Shown here one piece after another: positions 25,920-35,191 of a stretch of 64,000 nucleotides of DNA. Origin of the DNA: Streptomyces gilvus (GTDB taxonomy: Bacteria > Actinomycetota > Actinomycetes > Streptomycetales > Streptomycetaceae). How positions within the stretch are numbered: the first letter of the stretch is position 1; every line of letters begins with the position of its first letter. The stretch covers positions 1 to 64,000 of the forward strand of contig NZ_JAKWBE010000026.1 of NCBI RefSeq assembly GCF_022513565.1. The letters are read 5' to 3'. Made by a program: the position numbers and the translations under genes. The notes under the pieces were generated by a model, which saw only the letters and a list, made by a program, of their open reading frames with translations, did no database searches and had not been told where the DNA came from.

Positions 25920-27209
25920 ATGACGGACACTCAGGAAGCCACCACCGCGGACGCCTCCGCGCAGAAACGGCCCTCCCGGCGTTCCCTGATCGGCTGGGGC
26001 GGCGCCGGCCTCGCGCTCGGTGCCGCCGCGGCCGGCGGCGCGGTCGCGGTGAGCCGCGCCGGCGACGACGTGGACCCGGCCGCCGCCGAGACGGGCGCCG
26101 CGGTCGCCTTCCACGGCGCCAACCAGGCGGGCATCGCCACACCGGTGCAGGACAGGCTGCACTTCGCCGCGTTCGACGTGCAGACCGAGGACCGCGCCGC
26201 GTTCGTGCGGATGCTGAAGGACTGGACGCGGGCCGCGCGCTTGATGACGGCCGGGAAGGCGGTCGGCGAGGGCGCGTACGGCGGTCTGGCCGAGGCCCCG
26301 CCGGACGACACGGGCGAGGCCCTGGGCCTGAAGCCCTCCCGGCTGACCCTCACCATCGGCTTCGGTCCGTCCCTGTTCGAGAAGTACGGCGAGAAGTTCG
26401 GGATCGCGGACCGGCGGCCCGAGGCCCTGGTGGACCTGCCGCAGTTCGCCGGCGACAACCTCGACAGGTCCCGCACCGGCGGCGACCTGTGCGTCCAGGC
26501 CTGCGCGGACGACCCGCAGGTGGCGGTGCACGCGATCCGCAACCTGGCCCGCATCGGCATGGGCACGGTCAACATCCGCTGGTCGCAGCTCGGCTTCGGC
26601 AAGACGTCGTCCACGACCCCGGACGCGCAGACCCCGCGCAACCTGATGGGCTTCAAGGACGGCACCCGCAACATCGCGGGAACCGAGACCGACCGGCTGA
26701 AGAAGTTCGTGTGGGTCGGCGAGAAGGACGGACCGGAGTGGATGGCCGGGGGCTCCTACCTGGTCGCCCGCCGCATCCGGATGCACATCGAGACCTGGGA
26801 CCGCACCTCGCTGCAGGAGCAGGAGGACGTCTTCGGCCGGGACAAGGGCGAGGGCGCCCCGGTCGGCAAGGCCAAGGAGCACGACGAGCCGTTCCTGAAG
26901 GCGATGAAGCCCACCGCGCACGTGCGCCTCGCGCACCCCGACTCCAACGGCGGGATCACCATCCTGCGCCGGGGCTACTCCTTCACCGACGGCACCGACG
27001 GCCTCGGCCGGCTCGACGCGGGCCTGTTCTTCCTGGCCTACCAGCGTGACGTGCGCAAGGGGTTCATCCCGCTGCAGCGCAGGCTGTCGGCGCAGGACGC
27101 GCTCAACGAGTACATCCAGCACGTGGGTTCGGCGGTCTTCGCCGTCCCGCCGGGCGTCCGCGACAAGGACGACTGGTGGGGCGGCACGCTGTTCTCCAAG
27201 GAGGCGTAG
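25920..27209 (+). CDS. efeB: EfeB: Tat-exported DyP-type heme peroxidase
   Basis: The 429-residue protein has a Tat signal (PSRRSLIGWGGAGLALGAAA, twin Arg at 20-21). The DyP motif GFKDGTRN contains the catalytic Asp, and a proximal heme His is expected near AHVRLAHPDSN. EfeB-type peroxidases are heme enzymes that act outside the cell membrane, oxidising ferrous iron or releasing iron from heme for EfeU. The start is ATG 25920, 13 bases after efeO. The stop is 3 bases before efeU. Confidence 0.95.
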   Translation: MTDTQEATTADASAQKRPSRRSLIGWGGAGLALGAAAAGGAVAVSRAGDDVDPAAAETGAAVAFHGANQAGIATPVQDRLHFAAFDVQTEDRAAFVRMLKDWTRAARLMTAGKAVGEGAYGGLAEAPPDDTGEALGLKPSRLTLTIGFGPSLFEKYGEKFGIADRRPEALVDLPQFAGDNLDRSRTGGDLCVQACADDPQVAVHAIRNLARIGMGTVNIRWSQLGFGKTSSTTPDAQTPRNLMGFKDGTRNIAGTETDRLKKFVWVGEKDGPEWMAGGSYLVARRIRMHIETWDRTSLQEQEDVFGRDKGEGAPVGKAKEHDEPFLKAMKPTAHVRLAHPDSNGGITILRRGYSFTDGTDGLGRLDAGLFFLAYQRDVRKGFIPLQRRLSAQDALNEYIQHVGSAVFAVPPGVRDKDDWWGGTLFSKEA

Positions 27210-27212
27210 CCC

Positions 27213-28085
27213 GTGTTCTCCAACTATCTGATCGGCCTGCGCGAGGGTCTGGAAGCCAGCCTCGTCGTCTGCATCCTGATCGCCTACCTCGTCAAGACCG
27301 GGCGCCGGGACGCCGTCCGGCCCATCTGGATCGGCATCTCCATCGCCGTCCTGATCGCCATGGGCTTCGGCTGCGTCCTCGAATTCGGCTCGCAGGAACT
27401 GACGTTCCAGGCGCAGGAGGCCCTCGGCGGCTCCCTGTCGATCATCGCGGTCGGCCTGGTGACGTGGATGGTCTTCTGGATGCGGCGCACGGCCCGGCAT
27501 CTGAGGTCCGAACTGCACGGCAGGCTGGACGCGGCCCTCGCGATGGGCACGGGCGCGCTGGTCGCCACCGCCTTCCTCGCCGTCGGCCGGGAGGGCCTGG
27601 AGACCGCGCTGTTCGTGTGGGCGTCGGTGCACGCGGCCAGCGACGGCACCCCGCGCCCGCTGATCGGCGTGGCGCTCGGTCTGGCCACGGCGGTCTTCCT
27701 GGGCTGGCTGTTCTACCGGGGCGCCCTGAAGATCAACCTGGCCAGGTTCTTCACCTGGACCGGGGGCATGCTGGTCGTGGTCGCGGCGGGCGTGCTGGCG
27801 TACGGCTTCCACGATCTGCAGGAGGCCGACATCCTGCCCGGCCTGACCAGCCTCGCCTTCGACATCTCCGGCACCGTCCCGCCGGACAGCTGGTACGGGA
27901 CCCTGCTGAAGGGCGTGTTCAACTTCCAGCCCGACCCGACCGTCCTCCAGGTCACGGTGTGGCTGCTGTACCTGGTCCCGACGCTCGCGGTGTTCTTCGC
28001 CCCGGTAGGGTTCGCCTCCGGGAAGGGGAAGGTGAAGGCACCTGATGAGCAGGGATCGCGGCCCTCGAAGGCTCCGCAGGCTTGA
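27213..28085 (+). CDS. efeU: EfeU: iron permease, FTR1 family
   Basis: The 290-residue polytopic protein opens with GTG and shows two REGLE-type iron motifs, LREGLEASL in the first helix and GREGLETALFVW in the fourth, as in FTR1/EfeU permeases. About seven helices are predicted. It imports ferric or ferrous iron delivered by EfeO/EfeB. It is third gene of the efe operon, although EfeU leads the order in the usual EfeUOB naming. The end overlaps the start of the following lipoprotein gene by 41 bases in another frame. Confidence 0.95.
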   Translation: MFSNYLIGLREGLEASLVVCILIAYLVKTGRRDAVRPIWIGISIAVLIAMGFGCVLEFGSQELTFQAQEALGGSLSIIAVGLVTWMVFWMRRTARHLRSELHGRLDAALAMGTGALVATAFLAVGREGLETALFVWASVHAASDGTPRPLIGVALGLATAVFLGWLFYRGALKINLARFFTWTGGMLVVVAAGVLAYGFHDLQEADILPGLTSLAFDISGTVPPDSWYGTLLKGVFNFQPDPTVLQVTVWLLYLVPTLAVFFAPVGFASGKGKVKAPDEQGSRPSKAPQA

Positions 28086-29037
28086 CCGGAGGGTACTGAT
28101 AGCGGCCACGGTGACCGCTTTGTCGCTCACGGCGAGCGGTTGTGTGGTGGTCCACGGGGAGCGCGAGGTGCTCCCCGCCTCCACCCGTGCGGAGGCCGCC
28201 AAGGCGCTGACGCAGTTCACGGCCGCGTACAACAAGGCGGACAAGGCGTACGACAGTTCACTGGACGCCGGCCATGTCACCGGCGCCCTCGGGGACATCG
28301 ACGCGGCCCGCCTGAAGGCCGGTCACAAGACGAGTCCGGGCGGCAATCCGGCGCACACGCCGCTGGAGCTGACCAACGCCACGTTCATCATCCCCAAGAA
28401 GGCCGGCTGGCCCCGCTGGTTCGTCGCGGAGGCCAAGGGCAACAAGGGCGGCAACCTGCACTGGCTGCTGGTGTTCACCCGCAGCAGCCTGGCCGAGCCC
28501 TTCCAGGTGGCGTACCTGACGCTGATCACCCCGGGCTCGCTGCCGCGGATCAGGACGGACAAGGCCGGGTGGGCGCAGGCCGTTCCCGCGGACTCCGCCC
28601 AACTGGCCGTCGCGCCCCAGGACATGAGCCGCACCTACACGGCGTACCTGAAGAACGGCGGGAAGACCTTCGCCGACGGTCCGCACACCAGTGGCTGGCG
28701 GGCCGACCGGGCGAAGGACGCGAAGAAGCCCGGCCTGGTCACGCAGTTCATCGACGAACCGCTCGCCAGCGGCGACTACGCCCCGCTGGCGCTGCGCACG
28801 GCGGACGGCGGCGCGCTGGTGTTCTTCACCACCCGCCGCTTCGAGAAGGAGACCGCTGCCGCGGGCGCCTCGATCCCCACGCCGAACGCGAGCGTGCAGG
28901 CGCTGACGAGCGGCGAGATCAAGCAGTCGCTGACGATGGAGTTCGTCTCGAACGGCGTCGCCGTGGACCCCAGGGGCAGCGGCCCGGTGACGATGCTCTC
29001 CCGCCTGGAGGGCCTGACCTCGGCCCAGGGGTCCTAG
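28045..29037 (+). CDS. lipoprotein of unknown function, efe operon
   Basis: The 330-residue protein has a basic N-terminus and a lipobox (VTALSLTASGC), so it is a secreted lipoprotein. The mature part begins VVVHGEREVLPASTRAEA and has no domain I recognise. It starts at ATG 28045, overlapping efeU by 41 bases, so it is almost certainly co-transcribed and translationally coupled. That suggests a part in iron uptake or in handling EfeB products, but this is inference. GC-rich third positions support the reading frame. Confidence 0.82.
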   Translation: MSRDRGPRRLRRLDRRVLIAATVTALSLTASGCVVVHGEREVLPASTRAEAAKALTQFTAAYNKADKAYDSSLDAGHVTGALGDIDAARLKAGHKTSPGGNPAHTPLELTNATFIIPKKAGWPRWFVAEAKGNKGGNLHWLLVFTRSSLAEPFQVAYLTLITPGSLPRIRTDKAGWAQAVPADSAQLAVAPQDMSRTYTAYLKNGGKTFADGPHTSGWRADRAKDAKKPGLVTQFIDEPLASGDYAPLALRTADGGALVFFTTRRFEKETAAAGASIPTPNASVQALTSGEIKQSLTMEFVSNGVAVDPRGSGPVTMLSRLEGLTSAQGS

Positions 29038-29045
29038 GGACGCGC

Positions 29046-29780
29046 TCAGTGGCGCAGGGGCCAGGCCGTGCCCGCGTGGTCGGCTCCCTCGCCGGCGTGG
29101 CGGGCGCAGGCGTCGGTGAGGGTTTCCAGGAGGGTCAGGGGGTCGGGCAGGGGGTGTTCGGGGCCGCGTACCCAGTGCACGCCCTGGTCGCCGGGGAGGC
29201 GGGCGGGCGGTACGAGGACGTAGGAGCCGCGGCAGTGCCAGCGCAGGCCGGGGTGCTCGTCCATGGTCTCGGGGTGGCAGTCCAGCTCGCAGGGCCACCA
29301 CTCGTCCTCGTCCTGGGGGGTGCCCCGGGTGAGGGTGAAGAACAGCAGTCGGCCGTCGTCGCTCTCGGCGACCGGGCCGACCTCGACGTCGGCGCCCAGC
29401 AGCCGCGCCAGCGCCTCCCGGCCGGCCTCCAGCGGCACGTCCAGGACGTCGTGAACCATGCCGGTCGCGGTGATGAAGTTGGCCTGCGGCTGGTGGCGGG
29501 CCCAGCGCTCGATCTGGGCGCGGTCGGTGGTGGACTGCGTCTGCCAGGCGAAGGACACCGGATGGCGGGCGGGCGTGGGACAGCCCACGCGGTCGCAGGA
29601 GCAGCGGTAGCCGGGGGCGGGGTGGGCGGCGGGCGCGAGCGGCAGGCCCGCCCCGGCGGCGGCCAGCAGCAGGGCCTCACGGCCGCCGTCGTCGGCGCCG
29701 TCCTCCTTGGGGCGGCGTCCGCGCAGCCACTGGGAGAGTTTGCCCTGCCGGCCGGTTCGGCCGCCGAACTCCGCGCTCAT
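29046..29780 (-). CDS. bifunctional DNA primase/polymerase (prim-pol) domain protein
   Basis: The 244-residue protein resembles stand-alone actinobacterial Prim-Pol N-terminal-domain proteins: an N-terminal tail, GYRCSCDRVGCPTPARHPVSFAWQTQSTTD with clustered cysteines, QANFITATG, and a C-terminal GSYVLVPPARLPGDQGVHWVRGP. The usual fold would copy or prime DNA, but the catalytic acidic residues cannot be assigned with certainty here. The gene is adjacent (0 bp) to a TetR gene upstream on the same strand. There are no other plasmid or phage genes near it, so a house-keeping or repair role is possible. Confidence 0.8.
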   Translation of the reverse strand: MSAEFGGRTGRQGKLSQWLRGRRPKEDGADDGGREALLLAAAGAGLPLAPAAHPAPGYRCSCDRVGCPTPARHPVSFAWQTQSTTDRAQIERWARHQPQANFITATGMVHDVLDVPLEAGREALARLLGADVEVGPVAESDDGRLLFFTLTRGTPQDEDEWWPCELDCHPETMDEHPGLRWHCRGSYVLVPPARLPGDQGVHWVRGPEHPLPDPLTLLETLTDACARHAGEGADHAGTAWPLRH

Positions 29781-30476
29781 CTATCCCCTCGCCTCGCTGT
29801 CGTGCGGAACAGCATGCCCTATGGTCCCATCTTCCTCCGCTTCGGGGGGGCGGGGCCCCTGCCTGCGGGGGGCGAGACCGTACAGGGCGTAGTCGACGAG
29901 GGTGTCGGTGTACGCGTGGGAGATCGGGCCGGTGTGCTGCAGCCAGCGCTGGGCGAGGGGGGAGACGAAGAGTTCGAGGGCGATGCGCGGGTCGACGTCG
30001 GCGCGGACCTGCCCGGCGTCCTGGGCCGCGCGCAGCCGCTCGACGTACAACTGGAGCTGGGGTTCGAGCAGTTTGGCGACGAATTCACGGCCCAGCCGTT
30101 CGTTGACGAGGCCCTCGGCGGCGAGCGCGCGGGCGGGGACGTCGAAGCGGGGGTCGAGCAGTTCGTCCACGGTCGCCCGCAGCACGGCCCTGAGGTCGGC
30201 GGCGAGGTCGCCGGTGTCCGGGATCGTGTAGGGCTCCTGTCCGGCCTCCCGCGCGGTCCGCTCGCCCAGGTCCAGGAACGCCTCCAGCAGGACCTCCGCC
30301 TTGGAGGACCACCACCGGTAGATGGTCTGCTTGCCCACGCCGGCCCGTGCGGCGATCCCCTCGACGGTCGTCCTCGGGTACCCGGCCTCCGCGACGAGGG
30401 CGAGCGCGGCGTCGTAGATCGCGCGACGGGACCTCTCACTGCGCCGGGCGGCGTCGGGCGCGGACTTCTTGACCAT
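29781..30476 (-). CDS. TetR-family regulator
   Basis: The 231-residue protein has the N-terminal HTH (VEGIAARAGVGKQTIYRWWSSKAEVL) and a TetR_C_11-like C-terminal part. The start is ATG 30474-30476 (MVKKSAPDAARRSERSRRAIYDAA); upstream codons in frame have weak coding character. It lies downstream of the Rsm22-like gene and immediately upstream of the prim-pol gene, all on the minus strand. The target is unknown; autoregulation and control of the downstream gene are plausible. Confidence 0.88.
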   Translation of the reverse strand: MVKKSAPDAARRSERSRRAIYDAALALVAEAGYPRTTVEGIAARAGVGKQTIYRWWSSKAEVLLEAFLDLGERTAREAGQEPYTIPDTGDLAADLRAVLRATVDELLDPRFDVPARALAAEGLVNERLGREFVAKLLEPQLQLYVERLRAAQDAGQVRADVDPRIALELFVSPLAQRWLQHTGPISHAYTDTLVDYALYGLAPRRQGPRPPEAEEDGTIGHAVPHDSEARG

Positions 30477-30501
30477 GGTGCGACGGTATCGGGTCGCGGT
30501 G

Positions 30502-31497
30502 CTACGGCCGTGCGGTGTCGGGAGGCCAGGAGTCGCCCCAGTCGGCGTCACGGGCCGCCTTGTAGAGGTCGCCGTGGCGTTTGGTGACGGTGGTGCGGCG
30601 CAGTTGTTCGTCGGGCTCGCACAGGTCGAGGAGGACCTGGCCCTTCCTGATCTGCGGGCGCCTGATGACGCGCGAGGGGGCGGGGGCGGCGGGCAGGCGG
30701 GTGGCGGCGACGTAGCTGAACTTCTCGTCCTCGTACGCCAGTGAGCCGCCCTTGACCTGGCGGTGCAGGGAGGAGCGGCTGACCCGGGCGGAGAAGTGGC
30801 ACCAGTCGGCGCCGGGGGCGATGGGGCAGGCGGCGCTGTGCGGGCAGGGCGCGGCGACCTGGAAGCCGGCGTCGGTCAGCCGTCGCCGGGCGTCGATGAC
30901 GCGGGCGTATCCGGCGGGGGTGCCGGCCTCGACGATCACGACGGCCCGGGCGGCGGCAGCGGCGGCGTCGACGAGGGCGGCGCGGTCGGGTTCGGTGAGT
31001 TCGTTGAGGACGTAGGAGACGGTGACGAGATCGGTGCTCTCGAGGGTGAGCGCCGCTCCGATCCGAGAGCGCTGCCAGCGGGCGCCCCGCAGCGCCGGGT
31101 TGGCGGCGGCGATGTCCTCGCCGAGGGCGAGGGCGGGCTCGGACCAGTCCAGCACGGTGACCTCGCGCTCGCCGGTCCAGGTGGCGCTGACGGCCCAGGT
31201 GGCGGCCCCGGTGCCCCCGCCGACGTCGGTGTGGGTGGCGGGCACGAACCCGGGCACGGCCGCCGCGAAGGCGTCCAGGGCCGCCCGCACCGCCTCGAAC
31301 GTCGCCGGCATCCGGTACGCGGCGTAGGCGGCCACGTCGGCGCGGTCGCGCAGGATGGGCGCGTCGGTGGGGGTGGCGCCCCGGTAGTTCGCGATCAGCC
31401 GGTCGACGGCGTGCGCGGCCTGCCTGGGCGGCAGTCCGTCGAGGAGCGCGGAGAGGGCGGAGCGCAGGGTCTCGGCCGGGGATACGGGGGCGTTCAC
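30502..31497 (-). CDS. Rsm22-like SAM-dependent ribosomal methyltransferase family protein
   Basis: The 331-residue protein contains the SAM-binding glycine motif DVGGGTGAATWA, VLDWSEPALALG, the VSYVLNELTEPDR segment and the C-terminal CPHSAACPI/WCHF cysteine cluster. These are hallmarks of the Rsm22 (Met17-type) family, linked to small-subunit ribosome assembly and metal-cluster binding. Bacterial members are little studied, so the substrate is not certain. The start is ATG 31497. It follows the serine hydrolase gene by 12 bp in the same operon. Confidence 0.9.
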   Translation of the reverse strand: MNAPVSPAETLRSALSALLDGLPPRQAAHAVDRLIANYRGATPTDAPILRDRADVAAYAAYRMPATFEAVRAALDAFAAAVPGFVPATHTDVGGGTGAATWAVSATWTGEREVTVLDWSEPALALGEDIAAANPALRGARWQRSRIGAALTLESTDLVTVSYVLNELTEPDRAALVDAAAAAARAVVIVEAGTPAGYARVIDARRRLTDAGFQVAAPCPHSAACPIAPGADWCHFSARVSRSSLHRQVKGGSLAYEDEKFSYVAATRLPAAPAPSRVIRRPQIRKGQVLLDLCEPDEQLRRTTVTKRHGDLYKAARDADWGDSWPPDTARP

Positions 31498-31509
31498 CGG
31501 GGGATTCTC

Positions 31510-32604
31510 TCAGGTTCTGGCCATCGGTCCGATCTCGCGTACGGCCCGTGCCAGTCGGGTGGCCGCGGCCGCCCGCGGTCCGCTGTCCGGCGGCCGTCTG
31601 CGCGGGTGGACGGTGTTGGCCAGCAGCACCAGGAAGGTGTCCGTCGCCGGGTCCAGGACCAGCGACGTGCCCGTGAAGCCGGTGTGGCCCGCCGCTCCGC
31701 GTCCCGCCAGCTCGCCCATGAACCAGGGCTGGTCCACCGCGAAGCCCAGGCCGGGGGGTGTCAGCAGCAGCTCCACGAAGTCCGGGCCGAGGATGCGGGC
31801 GGGGCCGTAGGAGCCGCCGGCCAGCAGGGTGCGGCAGAACACCGCGAGGTCGCGGGCGGTGGAGAAGAGCCCGGCGTGCCCGGCCACTCCCCCGAGCGCC
31901 CAGGCGTTCTCGTCGTGGACGACGCCCCGCAGCATCCCCCGGTCCGCCTTGCCCCAGGGCCGCCGCTGGTCCTCGGTCGCCGCCGCGCCGGGGCAGGGCC
32001 CGAAGTCGGTGGAGGTCATGCCCAGCGGCCTGGTGATGCCCTCGTGGACCAGGACGTCCAGCGTGCGGCCGGTGACGCGTTCGAGGACGTACTGCAGGAG
32101 CAGCATGTTGAGGTCGGAGTACGTGTACGTGCCGGGCACGCCGATCGGCGCCTCGGCCCGCAGCGTCGCCATGCGCTCGGTGTCGTCAGCGCAGTCGTAC
32201 AGCGGCAGTTCGGGCCGCAGTCCCGAGGTGTGGGTGAGCAGTTCCCGCACGGTGATCCCGTGCCTGACCGCCGCCCGGAACTCCGGCAGATAGGCGCCCA
32301 CCCGGGCGTCGATGCCGAGGGTGCCCCGCTCGATCTGCTGGACCGCGGCGACGGAGGTGAACAGCTTGGTGAGGGAGGCCAGGTCGAAGGGCGTGCCGAC
32401 GGCCATCGGGACGCGAGCCGCGGCCGGCAGCTCGATGCCCGCGTCGGTCTCCTCGTCGTAGCCGGAGTACCGTACGGCCCACCCCGCCGCCTCCTCGACG
32501 GCGATCACCGGCCCGCGTCCGGCGACCACGACGGTGCCCGCGGCCCAGGGGCGTGGCCCGACGGTGAGGTCGGTGACCTCCTGGACGAGGTGACGCAGCT
32601 CCAC
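31510..32604 (-). CDS. serine hydrolase, beta-lactamase/penicillin-binding fold
   Basis: The protein has the class C-like beta-lactamase motifs: ASLTK (Ser77-x-x-Lys80), YTYSDLN (Tyr-x-Asn) and GAAGHTGFTGTS (HTG). No signal peptide is present, so it would be cytoplasmic, as in many esterase-type family members. The start is uncertain: GTG 32604 gives 364 residues, but coding character extends a little upstream toward the MFS stop at 32655. The next gene is Rsm22-like 12 bp away. Its substrate (ester, peptide or beta-lactam) cannot be told from sequence. Confidence 0.88.
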   Translation of the reverse strand: MELRHLVQEVTDLTVGPRPWAAGTVVVAGRGPVIAVEEAAGWAVRYSGYDEETDAGIELPAAARVPMAVGTPFDLASLTKLFTSVAAVQQIERGTLGIDARVGAYLPEFRAAVRHGITVRELLTHTSGLRPELPLYDCADDTERMATLRAEAPIGVPGTYTYSDLNMLLLQYVLERVTGRTLDVLVHEGITRPLGMTSTDFGPCPGAAATEDQRRPWGKADRGMLRGVVHDENAWALGGVAGHAGLFSTARDLAVFCRTLLAGGSYGPARILGPDFVELLLTPPGLGFAVDQPWFMGELAGRGAAGHTGFTGTSLVLDPATDTFLVLLANTVHPRRRPPDSGPRAAAATRLARAVREIGPMART

Positions 32605-32654
32605 GGGATCGAGTCCGGCCCGTTCCGCGGTGTCGCCGCGCAGTCTCGGCGCGC

Positions 32655-33953
32655 TCAGCTCCCTGCTCCCTCCGTATCCGCACGTGTGTTCCAGGGACGG
32701 CACATTCCCATGAAACAGGCCAGGGCCACCAGTGCGGCCGCCAGCTGGACCACGGCCATCGGTACGGCCGTGTGCTCGCCGGCGATCCCGACCAGCGGGG
32801 AGGCGACGGCGCCGATGAGGAAGGAGGAGCTGCCGAGCAGCGCGGAGGCGGAGCCGGCGGAGTGCCGGGTGCGCATCAGGGCGAGCGCCTGGGCGTTGGG
32901 CAGGGTCACGCCCATCGCCGACATCAGCACGAAGAGCGCGGCGGCGACGGGGGCGAGGCCCGCCGCGCCGAGGGCGCCGGTCGACATCAGCAGCAGGGCG
33001 GTCGCGGCGGCGATCACGACCGCCAGGCCCACGCCCATGACCTTCTCCAGACTGACCCGCCCGACCAGCACCTTCCCGTTGATCTGGCCGACGATCACGA
33101 GCCCGACGGAGTTCAGGCCGAACAGCAGGCTGAAGGTCTGCGGGGAGGCGCCGTAGATGTCCTGGATGACGAACGGGGAGGCCGAGATGTACGCGAACAG
33201 CGCCGCGAACGTGAAGCCGCCCGCCAGCATGAAGCCGGTGAAGGGCAGGTCGGCCAGGAGCCGGCGCATCGAGTGCAGGGCCTCGCCGACACCGCCCGCC
33301 TGCCGCTCGGCGCACGGCAGGGTCTCGGGCAGCCGCGCCCACACCAGCCCGCCCAGCAGCAGGCCCACGACGGTGAGGACCACGAACACCCCGCGCCAGT
33401 CCGTCACCCGCAGGATCTGTCCGCCGATCAGCGGCGCGACGATCGGGGCGACCCCGGAGATCAGCATCAGGGTGGAGAAGAAGCGGGCCATCGCCGTGCC
33501 GTCGTACAGGTCGCGCACGACCGCCCGGGCGATCACTATGCCCGCCGCGCCCGCGAGGCCCTGCACCAGCCGGAAGGCGACCAGGACCTCGACGTTCGGG
33601 GCGAACGCGCACAGGGCGGTGGCGAGGACGTACACCGCGAGGCCGGTGAGCAGCGGGCGGCGGCGGCCCCACTTGTCGCTCATCGGGCCGACCACGAGCT
33701 GTCCGAGCGCCATGCCGAGCAGACAGGCGGTCAGGGTGAGCTGGACGGTGGCGGCGGGGGCGTGCAGGGCCTGGGTGACCTCGGGCAGCGAGGGCAGGTA
33801 CATGTCCATCGCCAGCGGGGGTGTGGCGGTGAGGCCGCCCAGGATGAAGGTGACGAGCAGACCGGTCCGGCGCACCGCACGGACGGCGGCCGGTTCCGCT
33901 TCCGCTCCGGCCGCCTGTGTCATCTGTGGTGTCGAGGCCCCCTGCTCGGCCAT
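32655..33953 (-). CDS. MFS drug transporter, Bcr/CflA family
   Basis: The 432-residue protein has 12 predicted helices with the family motif TPPLAMDMYLPSLPEVT at the first helix and GPMSDKWGRRRPLL at loop 2-3. The Bcr/CflA family exports bicyclomycin, chloramphenicol and related compounds. ATG 33951-33953 follows GGGAGGGG; an ATG ten codons upstream is disfavoured by spacing. It is the first gene of the minus-strand run that continues with the serine hydrolase, Rsm22-like, TetR and prim-pol genes. Confidence 0.93.
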   Translation of the reverse strand: MAEQGASTPQMTQAAGAEAEPAAVRAVRRTGLLVTFILGGLTATPPLAMDMYLPSLPEVTQALHAPAATVQLTLTACLLGMALGQLVVGPMSDKWGRRRPLLTGLAVYVLATALCAFAPNVEVLVAFRLVQGLAGAAGIVIARAVVRDLYDGTAMARFFSTLMLISGVAPIVAPLIGGQILRVTDWRGVFVVLTVVGLLLGGLVWARLPETLPCAERQAGGVGEALHSMRRLLADLPFTGFMLAGGFTFAALFAYISASPFVIQDIYGASPQTFSLLFGLNSVGLVIVGQINGKVLVGRVSLEKVMGVGLAVVIAAATALLLMSTGALGAAGLAPVAAALFVLMSAMGVTLPNAQALALMRTRHSAGSASALLGSSSFLIGAVASPLVGIAGEHTAVPMAVVQLAAALVALACFMGMCRPWNTRADTEGAGS

Positions 33954-34019
33954 GTGCCCCTCCCTTTCCGTTCGATACGCCACCTATGCTCTCAGCTCGT
34001 ACACAGTGGCGAGGATCGC

Positions 34020-35096
34020 ATGAGCGAGGGTGGGGCGGGCATGACGGCGGAGAGCGTGCGGTGGGGCGTCCTGGCGACCGGCGGGATCGCGGCCGCGTTC
34101 ACGGCGGATCTGGTCGATCTGCCGGACGCCGAGGTGGTGGCGGTGGCCTCGCGGACCGAGGCGTCGGCGAAGGCGTTCGCGGAGCGGTTCGGGATCGAGC
34201 GGGCCTACGGCGACTGGGCCGCCCTCGCCGAGGACGCGGACATCGATGTCGTGTACGTCGCCACCCCGCACTCGGCGCACCGGGCGGCCGCCGGTCTGTG
34301 CCTTCAGGCCGGGCGGAACGTGCTGTGCGAGAAGGCGTTCACGCTGAACGCGCGCGAGGCCGAGGAGCTGGTCGCGCTCGCGCGGGGGCGGGGGAGCTTC
34401 CTGATGGAGGCGATGTGGATGTACTGCAATCCGCTGGTGCGGCGGCTGAAGCGGATGGTGGAGGACGGCGCGATCGGTGAGGTGCGCCATGTGCAGGCCG
34501 ACTTCGGGCTGGCGGGGCACCTCCTGCCGGAGGCGAGGAATGGGACACTGCCGCCCTCGCACCGGCTGCGTGACCCCGCGCAGGGCGGGGGCTCGCTGCT
34601 GGATCTCGGGGTGTACCCGGTGTCGTTCGCGCAGCTGCTGCTCGGGGAGCCGTCGGACGTGACGGCGAGAGCGGTGCTCTCCGACGAGGGCGTCGATCTC
34701 CAGACGGGTGCACTGCTCTCCTACGAGAGCGGCGCTCTCGCCTCGGTGCACTGCTCCATCGTCGGCGGTACGGCGACCTCGGCCTCCGTCACCGGCTCGC
34801 ACGGCCGCATCGACATCCCGCACGGCTTCTTCTTCCCGGACCGGTTCGTGCTGCACCGGGACGGCCGCGACCCGGAGGAGTTCGCCGCCGACCCGGCGGA
34901 CGGACCGCGCAACAGTCTCAAGCACGAGGCCCGCGAGGTCATGCGCGCGCTGCGGGCCGGCGAGACCGAGTCCCCGCTCGTACCGCTGGACGGCACCCTC
35001 GCCGTGATGCGGACGCTCGACGCGATCCGCAACCGCGTCGGCGTCCGCTACCCGGGGGAGGACAGCGCGCCGGACCCGGCCCTCACGCCGGCTTGA
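34020..35096 (+). CDS. Gfo/Idh/MocA-family oxidoreductase
   Basis: The 358-residue protein has an N-terminal Rossmann domain (RWGVLATGGIAAAFTADL, DVVYVATPHSAH) and the EKAFTLNAREAEEL segment equivalent to the EKP motif, here EKA. The GGGSLLDLGVYPVSFAQLLLG motif of the C-terminal domain follows. Family members are NAD(P)-dependent dehydrogenases of sugars, inositols or dihydrodiols. ATG 34020 follows GAGGA and is preferred to ATG 34041. It is divergent from the Bcr/CflA pump and 95 bp upstream of an SDR gene on the same strand. The substrate is unknown. Confidence 0.92.
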   Translation: MSEGGAGMTAESVRWGVLATGGIAAAFTADLVDLPDAEVVAVASRTEASAKAFAERFGIERAYGDWAALAEDADIDVVYVATPHSAHRAAAGLCLQAGRNVLCEKAFTLNAREAEELVALARGRGSFLMEAMWMYCNPLVRRLKRMVEDGAIGEVRHVQADFGLAGHLLPEARNGTLPPSHRLRDPAQGGGSLLDLGVYPVSFAQLLLGEPSDVTARAVLSDEGVDLQTGALLSYESGALASVHCSIVGGTATSASVTGSHGRIDIPHGFFFPDRFVLHRDGRDPEEFAADPADGPRNSLKHEAREVMRALRAGETESPLVPLDGTLAVMRTLDAIRNRVGVRYPGEDSAPDPALTPA

Positions 35097-35191
35097 GCCT
35101 GCGCGCGGGGCCGCTGCGGGCGCCGCGCGACGACTCCCGGCTGACGGACGGACCGGTTCCGCGTGCCGGACGCTCGCCTACGCTGCCGGGC

